From NCBI RefSeq assembly GCF_041242975.1, contig NZ_CP162488.1, positions 672,001-736,000 on the forward strand: a DNA stretch of 64,000 nucleotides, written 5' to 3'. The notes under the pieces are model-generated. The model did no database searches. It saw only the letters and a program-made list of their open reading frames with translations, and had not been told where the DNA came from. The translations under genes and the position numbers were made by a program. The stretch is from Xanthomonas sp. DAR 35659. GTDB taxonomy: Bacteria; Pseudomonadota; Gammaproteobacteria; Xanthomonadales; Xanthomonadaceae. Each line of letters begins with the position of its first letter. Within the stretch, counting starts at the first letter, position 1. This document shows, one piece after another, positions 36,051 to 50,907 of this stretch.

Positions 36051-38342
36051 TCATGTTACTAGTTCATTGGATGCTATGAACTGCGGATCCTCCCAATGCA
36101 ATCCGAACCGAGCGTCGTACAGCCTCGAGTTGCGCAGACAGACAAACTGCTCGCCATAGCGCTCAGGCGCAATCGGCGCAATCGCGGACGCCTGCCATAG
36201 CGCTCTGTAAGCCTGCTCGGGCACCTGTACCAGCCACGGTTGCAGGTGACGCGCGGCACCTGCTACGCCGACCCGGTCCGCGTGTTCCAGTTGGCGCAGC
36301 ACTTCGTTCACGTCCGCTACTTCCCGCTCCGCACCATTTCGGTCGGTCGCATAGGGCGCATACGGCACGATCAGCGGGCGCATGGTCGTCTGGATCATCC
36401 GGAACTTCTGAGCCAGTGTGTCGAATGGCAGGTCGTCCAGATCGGCGGTGCGCAGTTGCGTCAAGATCGCTTCGTCGTCCAACAGGTTGTCGCCCAAGCG
36501 CCGGTACAGTCTCTGGAAATAGGCGTGGACGGCCTCCATCGCCAGTAGGTCGTCGCCGTGCATGCGCTCGACCTCGCGGAAGACTTCGGTGAAGACTTTC
36601 AGTTCCTGTGGCGGCTGCCAGTTCACGGGGGCGAACACCAGCACGTCGCTGGTATCCGTCGGACGCAGACCTTCGCGATTGCACCGCCCTGCCGCTTGCG
36701 CCACCGAGTCCAGACCGGCTTCCGCGCGCAGGACGGTCGGGAAGTCCACGTCCACGCCGGCTTCAATCAAGCTGGTTGCGACCAGTCGGCATGGCCTGGC
36801 CGCTTTCAGGTCTTCGCGTATCTGCGCCAACGCCGCACCGCGGTGTCGGGCGTGCATCAACGTGGTCAGGTGGCGCGCGCCGGGTTGTTCGGCGATGGCG
36901 TCGAACAGGGCGCGGGCGTGTCGGCGGTTGTTGACGATGCACAGCACTTGTGCGCGCCGCCGCAGTTCCTCCGCCAGCGCGTCGTCCTCCAGCGCGCCGG
37001 CATGGCGCACCCGCACGCGACGCAGTTGCGCATACAGCGCATCCGGCTCCGTCATCAGTTCCTCGACGTGTTCCAGGCCGCCAGGGAAGCCTTGGTCCTG
37101 GCGTAGCGCGGGCTGGGTGGCGGTACACAGCACCGGGCTGACCCGATAGTTGCGCGCCAGTTCGTCCAGCAATGCCACGCAGGGACGCAGCAGCGTCTGC
37201 GGCAGGGTCTGCGCCTCGTCCAGGATCACCACGCTGCCGGCGATGTTGTGCAGCTTTCGGCAGCGCGACGGGCGGTCGGCGAACAGGCTTTCGAAGAACT
37301 GTACCGACGTGGTGACCACGATCGGCGCGTCCCAGTTTTCCATCGCCAGCTTGCGCTTGTCGATCGACTGCGGTGCCTTGGCCGGATCGTCGAAGAACGC
37401 GCTGTGGTGTTCCAGCACGACGTCGTCGCGGTCCTGAATGCGGAGGGCATGGCGGAACACCGCGGCGGTCTGATCGACGATGCTGGTGAACGGGATCACG
37501 TAGATCACCCGCCGCAAGCCGTGCGCGATGGCGTGGTCCAGCGCGAACGCCAGCGAGGCCAGGGTCTTGCCGCCGCCGGTGGGCACGGTGAACGAGAACA
37601 GGCCGGTACGCGCGTGCGCCTTGGCCCGCGCTTGGCGCAGGATGGTCGCGCGGATCGGATTGATGCCGCCATCGCTGGGCAGGCCGGACAGATGGGTGTC
37701 GAGCCGTTCGCGCAGTTCTTCCAATGTCGGCCGTGTGCCGGCCTGCTCCGCGCGTGTCCCGCGTCCTTCCACGCGCCGGTAGAAGTCGTCTGTATCGACG
37801 AAATCCGCATCGACCAGGCAGGAGAACAGCATGCGTGCCAGAACCGTCATCTGGAAGGCCCGGCGCTCGGTGCGCGGGTGGCCGCTGAATCCCGTCGGGA
37901 GTTCCAGCTTGGCGGGCAGCAGGATCTCCCGTTCCCAGGCCGGCAGCAAGGGCGGCAGAACCTGCGCGCGGTAGTCCTCCGACAGCCGCTCCTGCAAAGA
38001 GGAGCGTGATGTCAGATCATCGCGGCGTCCGTCGGCCAGCCCCGCGTGGTGCCCTGCGATGCCATAGGCCAGCAGCGTTCCGCCACTGCCATACAGTTCG
38101 CGGGCTTTCCGCGCACCCCAGGTCGCATGGTCCACCCTGGTCGGGTCGCCATCCAGGCGTGCCTGGAAGTTCTGGGTGTACTTGCCCAGATCGTGCAACT
38201 GCCCAGCCACGCGCGCCATCACCTGGCCGCCGAACGCCTGGGCATGGATCGCGGCCCGTTCGCCGACGCCATTCAGATGCTCGGCCAGCCGCTGCCAATC
38301 GCCACGATCCCGACGTTCGGTCGAGTGCGCGTAGAAGTCCAC
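36051..38342 (-). CDS. cas3: CRISPR-associated helicase-nuclease Cas3 (type I-C)
   Basis: 763 residues from a GTG at 38342 (VDFYAHSTERRDRGDW), preferred because AGGGGGA precedes it; an ATG six codons upstream has its ribosome-like sequence too close. It has an N-terminal HD nuclease with GQLHDLGKYT, then a superfamily 2 helicase with Walker A TVPTGGGKTLAS, the DEAD-like motif VILDEAQ, CTATQPAL, and C-terminal motifs SLIEAGVDVDFP and QAAGRCNREG. Cas3 is recruited by Cas8c at a full R-loop and degrades the target strand. It is the first cas gene, separated from cas5c by the unusual 480-bp RNA-rich gap. Confidence 0.95.
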   Translation of the reverse strand: MDFYAHSTERRDRGDWQRLAEHLNGVGERAAIHAQAFGGQVMARVAGQLHDLGKYTQNFQARLDGDPTRVDHATWGARKARELYGSGGTLLAYGIAGHHAGLADGRRDDLTSRSSLQERLSEDYRAQVLPPLLPAWEREILLPAKLELPTGFSGHPRTERRAFQMTVLARMLFSCLVDADFVDTDDFYRRVEGRGTRAEQAGTRPTLEELRERLDTHLSGLPSDGGINPIRATILRQARAKAHARTGLFSFTVPTGGGKTLASLAFALDHAIAHGLRRVIYVIPFTSIVDQTAAVFRHALRIQDRDDVVLEHHSAFFDDPAKAPQSIDKRKLAMENWDAPIVVTTSVQFFESLFADRPSRCRKLHNIAGSVVILDEAQTLPQTLLRPCVALLDELARNYRVSPVLCTATQPALRQDQGFPGGLEHVEELMTEPDALYAQLRRVRVRHAGALEDDALAEELRRRAQVLCIVNNRRHARALFDAIAEQPGARHLTTLMHARHRGAALAQIREDLKAARPCRLVATSLIEAGVDVDFPTVLRAEAGLDSVAQAAGRCNREGLRPTDTSDVLVFAPVNWQPPQELKVFTEVFREVERMHGDDLLAMEAVHAYFQRLYRRLGDNLLDDEAILTQLRTADLDDLPFDTLAQKFRMIQTTMRPLIVPYAPYATDRNGAEREVADVNEVLRQLEHADRVGVAGAARHLQPWLVQVPEQAYRALWQASAIAPIAPERYGEQFVCLRNSRLYDARFGLHWEDPQFIASNELVT

Positions 38343-38520
38343 GTTGTCCCCCTGTTCCATTCCTTATGGAAAGCGCGCCGGCGCTGCCAGCGGCGCGGCC
38401 GAGCATACGCTGCTCGCGCGCCGGATGTGGAGACAAATCGCGGCAGGCAGCCTGGCGTTGCGTATCGCCGTATTCAAGTCCCTGGCGGCGCTGCCACGAG
38501 CCCGCAGTGATGGCCGGATC

Positions 38521-42638
<4,118 letters not shown>

Positions 42639-42648
42639 TCCGGCGTCG

Positions 42649-42677
42649 GCGGGGCGGGCCGGCATGGCCTGCCCCGC
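42649..42677 (+). terminator. Hairpin between icd and aceK
   Basis: GCGGGGCGGGCC and GGCCTGCCCCGC form a 12-pair stem (one G-T) around GGCAT, without a T-run. It may attenuate transcription from icd into aceK or stabilise the icd mRNA. Confidence 0.4.
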
Positions 42678-42725
42678 TGGCGGCGTCCGCAGGGCGTCGC
42701 CGCACGGGCGGGTAGACTGGGATCC

Positions 42726-44468
42726 ATGACGACCGATCTGGCTCCGCCCGCGCCCATCGAACCCCGCGCCGTCGCCGTGGCGCGGACCATCCGCGACGCG
42801 TTCGAGGACTACCACGCGCGCTTCGCGCAGATCAGCCGCCGCGCCCGCCGCCGCTTCGAGACCCGCGACTGGAACGCTGCGCGCAACGACGCGGTCGAGC
42901 GCATCGCGCTGTACGACCAGTGCATCGGCGAGTGCATGCTGCGCCTGCGCGGGTTGCTGCTCGGCCAGGCCGCCGATCGCGTGCTGTGGGCGCAGGTCCG
43001 CGACGCTTTCGCCGCGCAACTGCACGGGCTGATCGACCAGGAGCTGTACAAGACCTTCTACAACACCCTGACCCGGCGCTTCTTCCGCACCCAGGGCGTG
43101 GATACGCGGATCGAGTTCGTGGCGCTGGACATCGAGCCGACCGACGCGATCACCCATCCGGTGGCGCGGCACAATTACGCGGTCTCCGAGACGCGGCCGG
43201 TGGACGCGTTCATGCGCGTGTTGGGCGACTATCCGTTCGACGTGCCCTACACGCACCGCACGCGCTGCGCCGCGGCCATCGCGGTACGTCTGCAGGACGA
43301 CCTGGCGCACTGGGGCGAGAACCCGGTGCGCGGCATCGAACTGCTGGAGACGGTGTTCTACCGCGAGCGCCGCGCCTACCTGGTCGGCCGCGTGTTCGGC
43401 GAACACCGCTTCTCGCCGTGCGTGATCGCGCTGGTCAACGACGCGCAGGGGCTGCGTGCCGAGGCGGTGCTGACCAAGCGCAACGACGTGGCGCAGTTGT
43501 TCGGCATCTCGCGCAGCTACTTCCAGGCCGACCTGCCCACCGTCGGCGATGCGGTGGTGTTCCTGCGCAGTCTGCTGCCGCATAAGCCGATCGACGAGCT
43601 GTACACCATGCTCGGCCGCGCCAAGCAGGGCAAGACCGAACGCTTCCGCACCTTCTTCCGCCATTTCCAGGCGCAGCCCAACGAGCAGTTGGTGCACGCC
43701 GAGGGCACGCCGGGCATGGTCATGGCGGTGTTCACCCTGCCCAGCTATCCGCTGGTGTTCAAGCTGATCCGCGACCGCTTCGCCTATCCGAAGACGATGA
43801 GCCGCGAGCAGGTCGAGGACAAGTACGCGCTGGTGTTCAACCTGGACCGCGTCGGCCGCCTGCTCGACGCGCAGCCGTACCGGTCGTTGCGCTTCCCGCG
43901 CGCGCGGTTCGCCCCGGCCCTGCTCGACGAACTGTTGCAGGGCTGCGCGCACAGCCTGCGCGTGGATGGCGACGATCTGATCTTCGAGCTGTGCTACGTG
44001 CAGCGGCGGCTGCGCCCGCTGAATTTGTACTTGCGCGAGCAGCCGGCCGAGGCGGCGCGCGAGGCGGCGCTGGACTACGCGCAGGCGATCAAGGACATGG
44101 CGCGCAACAACATCTTCCCCGGCGACATGCTGCTCAAGAACTTCGGCGTGTCGCGACAGGGCCGCGCGGTGTTCTACGACTACGACGAGCTGTGCCTGGT
44201 CACCGACTGCACCTTCCGCGACTGGCCGCAGCCGCGCAACGACGAAGAGGCGATGTCCGCCGAGCCGTGGTTCCATGTCGACGCGCGCGACGTGTTCCCG
44301 GAGCGCTTCGGGATGTTCATGGGCCTGCCCGCCGCCTCGCTGGAGGCGGTCAGGCGTGCCCATGGCGAACTGTTCGATCCGCAGTGGTGGCGCGACCTGC
44401 AGGCGCGGCTGCGCGAGGACGATTATCCGGATGCGCCGCCGTACCCGGAGTCGCTGCGCCTGGCCTGA
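42726..44468 (+). CDS. aceK: Isocitrate dehydrogenase kinase/phosphatase
   Basis: 580 residues. AceK phosphorylates or dephosphorylates isocitrate dehydrogenase to divert isocitrate to the glyoxylate shunt. Visible blocks: the regulatory domain start ([16 protein letters not shown]), the ATP loop [19 protein letters not shown], and the kinase-like [20 protein letters not shown] with the metal-binding VFYDYDELC. No aceA or aceB lies here. It follows a monomeric-type Icd; whether AceK can act on this form is unclear, so this pairing is worth noting. Confidence 0.96.
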   Translation: MTTDLAPPAPIEPRAVAVARTIRDAFEDYHARFAQISRRARRRFETRDWNAARNDAVERIALYDQCIGECMLRLRGLLLGQAADRVLWAQVRDAFAAQLHGLIDQELYKTFYNTLTRRFFRTQGVDTRIEFVALDIEPTDAITHPVARHNYAVSETRPVDAFMRVLGDYPFDVPYTHRTRCAAAIAVRLQDDLAHWGENPVRGIELLETVFYRERRAYLVGRVFGEHRFSPCVIALVNDAQGLRAEAVLTKRNDVAQLFGISRSYFQADLPTVGDAVVFLRSLLPHKPIDELYTMLGRAKQGKTERFRTFFRHFQAQPNEQLVHAEGTPGMVMAVFTLPSYPLVFKLIRDRFAYPKTMSREQVEDKYALVFNLDRVGRLLDAQPYRSLRFPRARFAPALLDELLQGCAHSLRVDGDDLIFELCYVQRRLRPLNLYLREQPAEAAREAALDYAQAIKDMARNNIFPGDMLLKNFGVSRQGRAVFYDYDELCLVTDCTFRDWPQPRNDEEAMSAEPWFHVDARDVFPERFGMFMGLPAASLEAVRRAHGELFDPQWWRDLQARLREDDYPDAPPYPESLRLA

Positions 44469-44527
44469 CTTGCTTGCATCCGCCGGCTGCGCTGTAATCG
44501 GCGCCTCATCACTTGCAAGGAAGCGCG

Positions 44528-45418
44528 ATGCATCGCAGATCAGGGATGTCGCCGTGGGCGTGGTCCGGCCTGTTGCTGTTGTTGCTGGCCGCCAGCGCCT
44601 TCGCCACCGGCACCGGGCCCGGCGCGGTGCGCAAGCAGGCCGAAAGCAGCATGCTGGTGACCGGCAAGATCGATATCGAGCCCGATGGCGCGGTCTCGGC
44701 GCTGGCCATCGATCAGGAGGCCGAGCTGCCCACGGGGGTGGTCGCTTTCGTGCGCAATACGGCGATGCAATGGAAGTTCGAGCCGGCGTTGCGCGAGGGC
44801 AAGGCGGTGCCGGCGCGCACGCCGATGACGCTGCGCATCGTGGCCAAGCGCCTGCAGGACGACGCCTACCAGGTGGAGATCCGCCATGCCAGCTTCACCA
44901 CCTACGATCCCAGCGATCGACACGCGGTGACCTCGCTGCGGCTGTCGCCGCCGCCCTACCCGGAAGCGGCGTATCGCGCCGGCGTCGCAGGCTCTGTGTA
45001 TCTGGTGCTGAAAGTGGCGCGCGACGGTACCGTCGCCGACGCGGCGGTCGAACAGGTCAATCTGCGCATCGTGGCCTCCGAGAGCGAGATGAAGAAGCTG
45101 CGCACCCTGCTCGGCAACAGCGCATTGGCGGCGGCGCGCAAGTGGACGTTCCGTCCGCCGAGCGAAGGCAAGGACGTGGCGGCGCCATTCTGGTCGGTCC
45201 GCGTGCCGGTGAACTTTTCGCTCCGCGGCCAGCCGAACGAAGGCACGCCCGACAGTTACGGCCACTGGATCAGCTACATCCCCGGCCCGCGCGAGCGGGC
45301 GCCGTGGGTCAGCGGCGACGACGCGGCGGGATTTTCGCCCGACGCGTTGCCGGCCAACGGCGTGTACATGGTCGACAACGGCCCGCGCCTGCTGACGCCG
45401 CTGCAGCAGGGCGGCTGA
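44528..45418 (+). CDS. TonB C-terminal-like exported protein
   Basis: 296 residues. It has a signal peptide or anchor (about residues 10-27), no long proline-rich linker, and a TonB_C-like domain around residues 135-215 (PPPYPEAAYRAGVAGSVYLVLKVARDGTVADAAV to AARKWTFRPP; key Tyr-Pro and Gly-x-Val positions). An earlier half-domain (residues 40-105) has a similar pattern. Xanthomonas has many such proteins, usually named energy transducer TonB, though without a true transmembrane-linker arrangement they may not energise receptors. Confidence 0.78.
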   Translation: MHRRSGMSPWAWSGLLLLLLAASAFATGTGPGAVRKQAESSMLVTGKIDIEPDGAVSALAIDQEAELPTGVVAFVRNTAMQWKFEPALREGKAVPARTPMTLRIVAKRLQDDAYQVEIRHASFTTYDPSDRHAVTSLRLSPPPYPEAAYRAGVAGSVYLVLKVARDGTVADAAVEQVNLRIVASESEMKKLRTLLGNSALAAARKWTFRPPSEGKDVAAPFWSVRVPVNFSLRGQPNEGTPDSYGHWISYIPGPRERAPWVSGDDAAGFSPDALPANGVYMVDNGPRLLTPLQQGG

Positions 45419-45497
45419 GCGCCGCTGGGCGCGCCGGTGCCGGTGCCGGTGCCGGCGGCGGTCTGCGTCGTGGCGCGTTGTCCTGCCGCGTCGCGGC

Positions 45498-46295
45498 TCA
45501 GCCGTTCGTCGCGTCGATCGCGCGAGGACGGGTGCTGGCATACAGCACCGCGACCAGGATGCCGGCCAACACCAGCGAGGCGCCGACGGTACCCAGGTCC
45601 AGTCCGCCCTTCGCGGTCGGCTTGGTCAACAGATCGCCGAGCGTGGCACCGAACGGGCGGGTCAGCACGAACGCGGCCCAGAACAGCGCCGTGCGCGAGA
45701 CGCGGGTGAACGCATAGGCGAGGGCGATCGCCGCCAGCAGCGCCGCGATCAGCAGCGCGCCGCCGGCGAAGCCCAGTCCCGAACTGTCGGCCAGGTAGTC
45801 GCCCAGCGCGGTGCCCAGCGTGTTGGAGACCAGGATCGCCAGCCAGTAGAAGGCCTCGGCGCGGCCGCTGCCGATCCGCGCGGCCGACAGGCTGCGTTCG
45901 CATCGCCACCAGGTCGCCAGCACGGCGGCCAGCAGGCTGCCGAGCAGCAGCGCCCCCTGCGCGTAGCCCAGGCCCAGGCTGCGGTCCATGTAGTCCGACA
46001 GTGTGGTGCCGGCGGTGCTGGTGGTCAGGATCACCCACCAGTAGCGCCACGGCTGGAAGTTGCGCGAGCGCAACTGCGCCCACAGCGAGACCACGAACAC
46101 CCCGAGCAGCAGCGCGCTGCTCAGCGCATAGCCGATGTCCAGGGTCATCGACAGCAGGTCGCCGCCGGTTTCGCCCAGGGTGGTGGCGCAGATCTTCATC
46201 ACCCAGAAGCCGAGGGTGATCGGGGCGACCTTGCTGACGGTGGAGCTGACGGTGGCGGACATGGCGGCGGATGCGATGGGGCGAATGGCGCCCAT
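45498..46295 (-). CDS. Multi-pass membrane protein, COG4705 family
   Basis: 265 residues with about eight membrane segments. Repeated internal units (TTLGETGGDLLS, TTLSDYMDRSLGLGY, TALGDYLADSSGLGF, ATLGDLLTKP) mark the COG4705 family: each half-repeat carries a T-x-L-x-D motif before a helix. Function unknown; some relatives have been linked to metal handling. The start at 46295 has GAGGG five bases upstream; ATGs at 46262 and 46358 are alternatives. Confidence 0.82.
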   Translation of the reverse strand: MGAIRPIASAAMSATVSSTVSKVAPITLGFWVMKICATTLGETGGDLLSMTLDIGYALSSALLLGVFVVSLWAQLRSRNFQPWRYWWVILTTSTAGTTLSDYMDRSLGLGYAQGALLLGSLLAAVLATWWRCERSLSAARIGSGRAEAFYWLAILVSNTLGTALGDYLADSSGLGFAGGALLIAALLAAIALAYAFTRVSRTALFWAAFVLTRPFGATLGDLLTKPTAKGGLDLGTVGASLVLAGILVAVLYASTRPRAIDATNG

Positions 46296-46375
46296 CTGAC
46301 CCTCGGCCACGTCGAAAGACCGTCGGACCTTCCGGCGGTACGGCACCGGGCCGCGCAATGCCGCCGCCGCAAACG

Positions 46376-46403
46376 CGAACGCCCCGCCGAAGCGGGGCGT
46401 TCG
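46376..46403 (-). terminator. Hairpin downstream of rho
   Basis: CGAACGCCCCG and CGGGGCGTTCG form an 11-pair perfect stem around a six-base loop, 20 bases after the rho stop on the minus strand. It lacks a strong U-run. Confidence 0.6.
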
Positions 46404-46423
46404 TGGGTCGAGCCGGCGCTGGG

Positions 46424-48262
46424 TCAGCGCTTCATCGAACCGAAGAACTCGTCGTTGGACTTGGTGTTCTTCATCTTGTCCAGCAGGAATTCCATTGCCG
46501 CGATCTCGTCCATCGGATGCAGCAGCTTGCGCAGGATCCAGATCTTCTGCAGCAGTTCCGGCTCGATCAGCAGGTCCTCGCGGCGGGTGCCGGAGCGGTT
46601 GATGTCGATGGCCGGGTACACGCGCTTCTCGGCGATACGGCGGTTCAGGTGCACTTCGCTGTTGCCGGTGCCCTTGAACTCTTCGTAGATCACCTCGTCC
46701 ATCTTGCTGCCGGTCTCCACCAGCGCGGTGGCGATGATGGTCAGCGAGCCGCCTTCCTCGACGTTGCGCGCCGCGCCGAAGAAGCGCTTCGGGCGGTGCA
46801 GGGCGTTGGCGTCGACGCCGCCGCTGAGCACCTTGCCGGAGGACGGCACCACGTTGTTGTAGGCGCGGGCCAGGCGGGTGATCGAGTCGAGCAGGATCAC
46901 CACGTCCTTCTTGTGTTCGACCAGGCGCTTGGCGCGCTCGATCACCATCTCGGCGACCTGCACGTGGCGCGCGGCCGGCTCGTCGAAGGTCGAGGAGATG
47001 ACCTCGCCGCGCACGGTACGCTGCATTTCGGTCACTTCTTCCGGGCGCTCGTCGATCAGCAGCACGATCAGGTGCACGTCCGGATGGTTGGTGGTGATCG
47101 CGGTGGCGACCTGCTGCATCAGCATGGTCTTGCCGGCCTTGGGCGGGGACACGATCAGCGCGCGCTGGCCCTTGCCCTGCGGCGCCATCAGGTCGAGGAT
47201 GCGGCCGGAGATGTCTTCCGAGGAGCCGTTACCGCGCTCCAGGGTGAAGCGCTTGCGCGGGAACAGCGCGGTCAGGTTCTCGAACAGGACCTTGTTCTTG
47301 CTCGCTTCCAGCGGCTCGCCGTTGATGGTGTCGACGATCGACAGCGCGAAGTAGCGCTCGCCGTCCTTCGGGAAGCGGATGCGGCCGGACAGGTGGTCGC
47401 CGGTGCGCAGGTTGAAGCGGCGGATCTGGCTGGGCGAGATGTAGGTGTCGTCCGGGCCGGCCAGATAGCTGGCCTCGGCCGCGCGCAGGAAGCCGAAGCC
47501 GTCCGGCAGGATTTCCAGCACGCCGTCGGCGGCGACGCCTTCGCCGTGGCGGGTCAGCACCTTCAGCAGGGCGAAGATCACGTCCTGCTTGCGCGCGCGG
47601 GCCACGCCGTCCTGGATGTTGAGCTGCTCGGCGATGTCCAGCAGCTTCTGCGCCGGCATCCGCTTCAGGTCGCTCAGCGAGTAGATCGGGAACCCTTCCG
47701 GCACGTTGGCATGCGGGCGCGGCACGAACACTTCGTTGGCGCCGTTGTCGCTGGGCAGGCCGTTGTCCTGGAACCGATCGCGGCCGCCGCCGCCGTTGCC
47801 GCCACCACCACCGCGGTCGCGGTCGCGGCGATTGCGGAAGCGGTCGCGGCGATTGCCCTGCTGGTTGTTCTGGTTCTGGTTGTTCTGGTTTTGCGGATTC
47901 TGGTTGTTGAAGCGCGGATTGCCGCCTTCGCGCGGCTCGCGCGCTTCGCCGCCGTCGTTCTGGTTGCCGCCGCCCTGGCCCTGGGCATCGCCGCCGGAAG
48001 CAGGAGCGGACTGGGGCTGCTGCTGCGACGCGGACGCGGCGGGTTCCTGCGGCGCGGGGCGTTCCTGCTGCGGCGCGGCCCGCGGCGCTTCGGCCTGGGC
48101 GGGGGACGGCGCCGGATTCAGGGGCAGGTTCGGCTGTGCCGGCGCGCCGTGCTCGGCGCCGCCTTCAGCGCCGCTGGCGGCCTTGCTGACGCGCGGCTTG
48201 CGCACGCGCTTCTCGGCGGGGGCGTCGACGCTCCCGGGTTCGATGATGGTGTTATCGGACAA
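46424..48262 (-). CDS. rho: Transcription termination factor Rho, with long N-terminal extension
   Basis: 612 residues from a TTG at 48262 (next residues [10 protein letters not shown]), which has GAGGAA seven bases upstream. Residues about 1-190 are a low-complexity extension: Ala/Pro/Gln first, then Asn/Gln runs and Arg-Asp/Gly-rich stretches. The normal Rho core follows: helix domain, cold-shock RNA-binding domain with DGFGFLR, Walker [18 protein letters not shown], and the Q/R loops. The hexameric helicase ends transcription at C-rich unstructured RNA. Such Asn/Arg-rich insertions are known in other high-GC bacteria and may add RNA binding or phase behaviour. Confidence 0.95.
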   Translation of the reverse strand: MSDNTIIEPGSVDAPAEKRVRKPRVSKAASGAEGGAEHGAPAQPNLPLNPAPSPAQAEAPRAAPQQERPAPQEPAASASQQQPQSAPASGGDAQGQGGGNQNDGGEAREPREGGNPRFNNQNPQNQNNQNQNNQQGNRRDRFRNRRDRDRGGGGGNGGGGRDRFQDNGLPSDNGANEVFVPRPHANVPEGFPIYSLSDLKRMPAQKLLDIAEQLNIQDGVARARKQDVIFALLKVLTRHGEGVAADGVLEILPDGFGFLRAAEASYLAGPDDTYISPSQIRRFNLRTGDHLSGRIRFPKDGERYFALSIVDTINGEPLEASKNKVLFENLTALFPRKRFTLERGNGSSEDISGRILDLMAPQGKGQRALIVSPPKAGKTMLMQQVATAITTNHPDVHLIVLLIDERPEEVTEMQRTVRGEVISSTFDEPAARHVQVAEMVIERAKRLVEHKKDVVILLDSITRLARAYNNVVPSSGKVLSGGVDANALHRPKRFFGAARNVEEGGSLTIIATALVETGSKMDEVIYEEFKGTGNSEVHLNRRIAEKRVYPAIDINRSGTRREDLLIEPELLQKIWILRKLLHPMDEIAAMEFLLDKMKNTKSNDEFFGSMKR

Positions 48263-48468
48263 GTGGTGATTCCTCGCTATGAGTGCGAGCGCCCAGCGTG
48301 GGGGCAAACGGGTTGGGAAGGGGTCTAGAAGAGAATCTTCCAGAGGGGGTGCGGTGCGCGAATGCCACCGGATGCGCCGACACTATCATCGCCGCGCAAC
48401 CACGGCAAGCTGGCGTTACCGGGCGATTCAGCCGGCCGGCGGGGGCGCCGCGGGCCGGTCAAACGCTG

Positions 48469-48489
48469 GCCGCCCCGCGGCGGGGCGGC
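48469..48489 (-). terminator. Palindromic hairpin after trxA
   Basis: The near-perfect palindrome GCCGCCCCGC / GCGGGGCGGC lies directly downstream of the trxA stop on the minus strand. The T-run is short. Confidence 0.5.
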
Positions 48490-48499
48490 GACAGCGGAC

Positions 48500-48841
48500 T
48501 CAGGCGGCCGCGCCGCCCAGGGTCTTGTCGATCATCTGGGTGAGCTGGCCCTTGCCGACCGCGCCGATCTGGGTGGCCTGGACCTGGCCGTCCTTGAACA
48601 GCAGCAGCATCGGGATCGAACGCACGTGGTACTTGATCGCGGTGGCGCGGTTCTCGTCGACGTTGACCTTGGCCACCTTGAGCTTGCCGTCGTAGGTGTC
48701 GGCCAGGTCGTCCAGCACCGGGGCGATCATCTTGCACGGCCCGCACCATTCCGCCCAGAAGTCCACCAGGACCGGCTCGCCGGATTGCAGCACGGCGGTA
48801 TCGAAATCGGCGTCGCCGACGTGTAGGACCTTGTCGCTCAC
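48500..48841 (-). CDS. trxA: Thioredoxin 1
   Basis: 113 residues from a GTG at 48841 with AGGAG about eight bases upstream. It is a cytoplasmic disulfide reductase with the active site [10 protein letters not shown] and the cis-Pro loop [10 protein letters not shown]. It is reduced by thioredoxin reductase (not in the window) and serves ribonucleotide reductase and others. It is divergent from rhlB with 200 bp between them, an arrangement with rho next door that is common in gammaproteobacteria. Confidence 0.97.
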   Translation of the reverse strand: MSDKVLHVGDADFDTAVLQSGEPVLVDFWAEWCGPCKMIAPVLDDLADTYDGKLKVAKVNVDENRATAIKYHVRSIPMLLLFKDGQVQATQIGAVGKGQLTQMIDKTLGGAAA

Positions 48842-49040
48842 TTGGTATCTCCTGGGCCAATGCGACCGGCCGGACCGGGTGGCCGCCGCATTGCGGTAAA
48901 CTGGGGCATTGCGCGGCGAAATCAAGGGATTCCCCCTGTCGCGCGACCCGGCATGGAAGACGCCAGTGTGCGACGCTGCCGGGGCCGATGCAAGCCGCGA
49001 CCTTACGCTTCGGGCGGGGTGGCCTCACGAAGATGGAATG

Positions 49041-50834
49041 ATGAGCGACAAACCGCTGACCGATGTGACTTTTTCCGCGTTCGAACTGCAACCGGCGCTG
49101 CTGGCCGGGCTCGAAGGCGCCGGTTTCACCCGCTGCACCCCGATCCAGGCGCTGACCCTGCCGGTGGCCCTGCCGGGCCGCGACGTGGCCGGCCAGGCCC
49201 AGACCGGCACCGGCAAGACCCTGGCGTTCCTGGTGACGGTGATGAACCGCCTGCTCAGCCGCCCGGCGCTGGCCGACCGCAAGCCGGAGGATCCGCGCGC
49301 GCTGATCCTGGCCCCGACCCGCGAACTGGCGATCCAGATCCACAAGGACGCGGTGAAGTTCGGTGCCGACCTCGGCCTGCGCTTCGCGCTGGTCTACGGC
49401 GGCGTGGACTACGACAAGCAGCGCGAACTGCTGCAGCAGGGCGTGGACGTGATCATCGCCACCCCCGGCCGCCTGATCGACTACGTCAAGCAGCACAAGG
49501 TGGTGTCGCTGCACGCCTGCGAGATCTGCGTGCTCGACGAAGCCGACCGCATGTTCGACCTGGGCTTCATCAAGGACATCCGCTTCCTGCTGCGGCGCAT
49601 GCCCGAGCGCGGCACCCGGCAGACCCTGCTGTTCTCGGCCACCCTCAGCCACCGCGTGCTGGAGCTGGCCTACGAACATATGAACGAGCCGGAAAAGCTC
49701 GTGGTCGAGACCGAGAGCATCACCGCCGCGCGCGTGCGCCAGCGCATCTACTTCCCCTCCGACGAGGAGAAGCTGACCCTGCTGCTGGGCCTGCTGTCGC
49801 GCAGCGAGGGCGCGCGCACCATGGTGTTCGTCAATACCAAGGCGTTCGTCGAGCGCGTGGCGCGCTCGCTGGAGCGCAACGGCTACCGGGTCGGCGTGCT
49901 GTCCGGCGACGTGCCGCAGAAGAAGCGCGAGACCCTGCTCAACCGCTTCCAGAAGGGGCAGCTGGAGATCCTGGTGGCCACCGACGTGGCCGCGCGCGGC
50001 CTGCACATCGACGGGGTCAAGTACGTCTACAACTACGACCTGCCGTTCGACGCCGAGGACTACGTGCACCGTATCGGCCGTACCGCGCGGTTGGGCGAGG
50101 AGGGCGACGCGATCAGCTTCGCCTGCGAGCGCTACGCGATGAGCCTGCCGGACATCGAGGCCTACATCGAACAGAAGATCCCGGTCGAGCCGGTCACCGC
50201 CGAGTTGCTGGTGGCGTTGCCGCGCACCCCGCGTGCGGTGGTCGAAGGCGAGGCGGCCGAGGCCGACGCGGACGGCGACGAGAGCATCGGCGACATCTTC
50301 CGCGAGGCGCGTGCGCAGCGCGAAGCCGACGAGCAGCGCCGCGGCGGCGGCAGCGGTCGCGGCAAGCCCGGTGGCGGCCGCAGCGGGCCTGGCGGCCGCG
50401 GCGAGGCGCGCGGTGCCGACGGCAAGCCGCGGCGTCCGCGCACGCCGCGTCCGGCCGAGGCCGGTGCAACGGCAGGTGCGGTGGCGGAGACGGCGGCGGC
50501 CGGTTCGGTCGCCAACGAGACGGTGGCCGCGGCAGCGGTCGCGGCGCCCAAGCCGAGGCCGCCGCGTCCGGCCGCCGACGGCGCGCCGGCGGTGGAAGGC
50601 GAGCGTCCGCCGCGCAAGCGCCGGCGTCGTCGTGGTGGCCGCCCGCTGGAAGGCGCGGAGGGCGCTGCCGCGTCGGTGCCGACCGAGGCGCCGGCCAAGC
50701 CGGTGCAGGTCGTGGCCACGCCGGTCAAGGCTGCGCGCCAGGGCGACCGCGCCGCGGCACCGGCCGCGGCCGCCAACGATTCGTTCCTGACCCGGCTCGG
50801 CCGCAAGCTGCGCTCGCTGGTCTCCAGCTCCTGA
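49041..50834 (+). CDS. rhlB: ATP-dependent RNA helicase RhlB
   Basis: 597 residues; the in-frame ATG three bases earlier is equally possible. DEAD-box helicase of the RNA degradosome, with the Q-motif ([14 protein letters not shown]), [28 protein letters not shown] and [10 protein letters not shown]. After about residue 415 comes a 180-residue low-complexity tail, first acidic, then Arg/Gly/Pro/Ala-rich ([18 protein letters not shown]), probably for RNA binding. E. coli RhlB lacks most of this, so the long tail is lineage-typical. Confidence 0.94.
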   Translation: MSDKPLTDVTFSAFELQPALLAGLEGAGFTRCTPIQALTLPVALPGRDVAGQAQTGTGKTLAFLVTVMNRLLSRPALADRKPEDPRALILAPTRELAIQIHKDAVKFGADLGLRFALVYGGVDYDKQRELLQQGVDVIIATPGRLIDYVKQHKVVSLHACEICVLDEADRMFDLGFIKDIRFLLRRMPERGTRQTLLFSATLSHRVLELAYEHMNEPEKLVVETESITAARVRQRIYFPSDEEKLTLLLGLLSRSEGARTMVFVNTKAFVERVARSLERNGYRVGVLSGDVPQKKRETLLNRFQKGQLEILVATDVAARGLHIDGVKYVYNYDLPFDAEDYVHRIGRTARLGEEGDAISFACERYAMSLPDIEAYIEQKIPVEPVTAELLVALPRTPRAVVEGEAAEADADGDESIGDIFREARAQREADEQRRGGGSGRGKPGGGRSGPGGRGEARGADGKPRRPRTPRPAEAGATAGAVAETAAAGSVANETVAAAAVAAPKPRPPRPAADGAPAVEGERPPRKRRRRRGGRPLEGAEGAAASVPTEAPAKPVQVVATPVKAARQGDRAAAPAAAANDSFLTRLGRKLRSLVSSS

Positions 50835-50907
50835 TGCGCCGGCGCTCCACCGTTCGCGGCGTGCGCACGGTGGACGAACACCCGGGCCGCTCCGGCATAA
50901 TCGCTGG

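Noticed and set aside
46271..48328. Plus-strand ORF opposite rho
   Set aside because: Rho motifs are all on the minus strand; this frame is a high-GC shadow.
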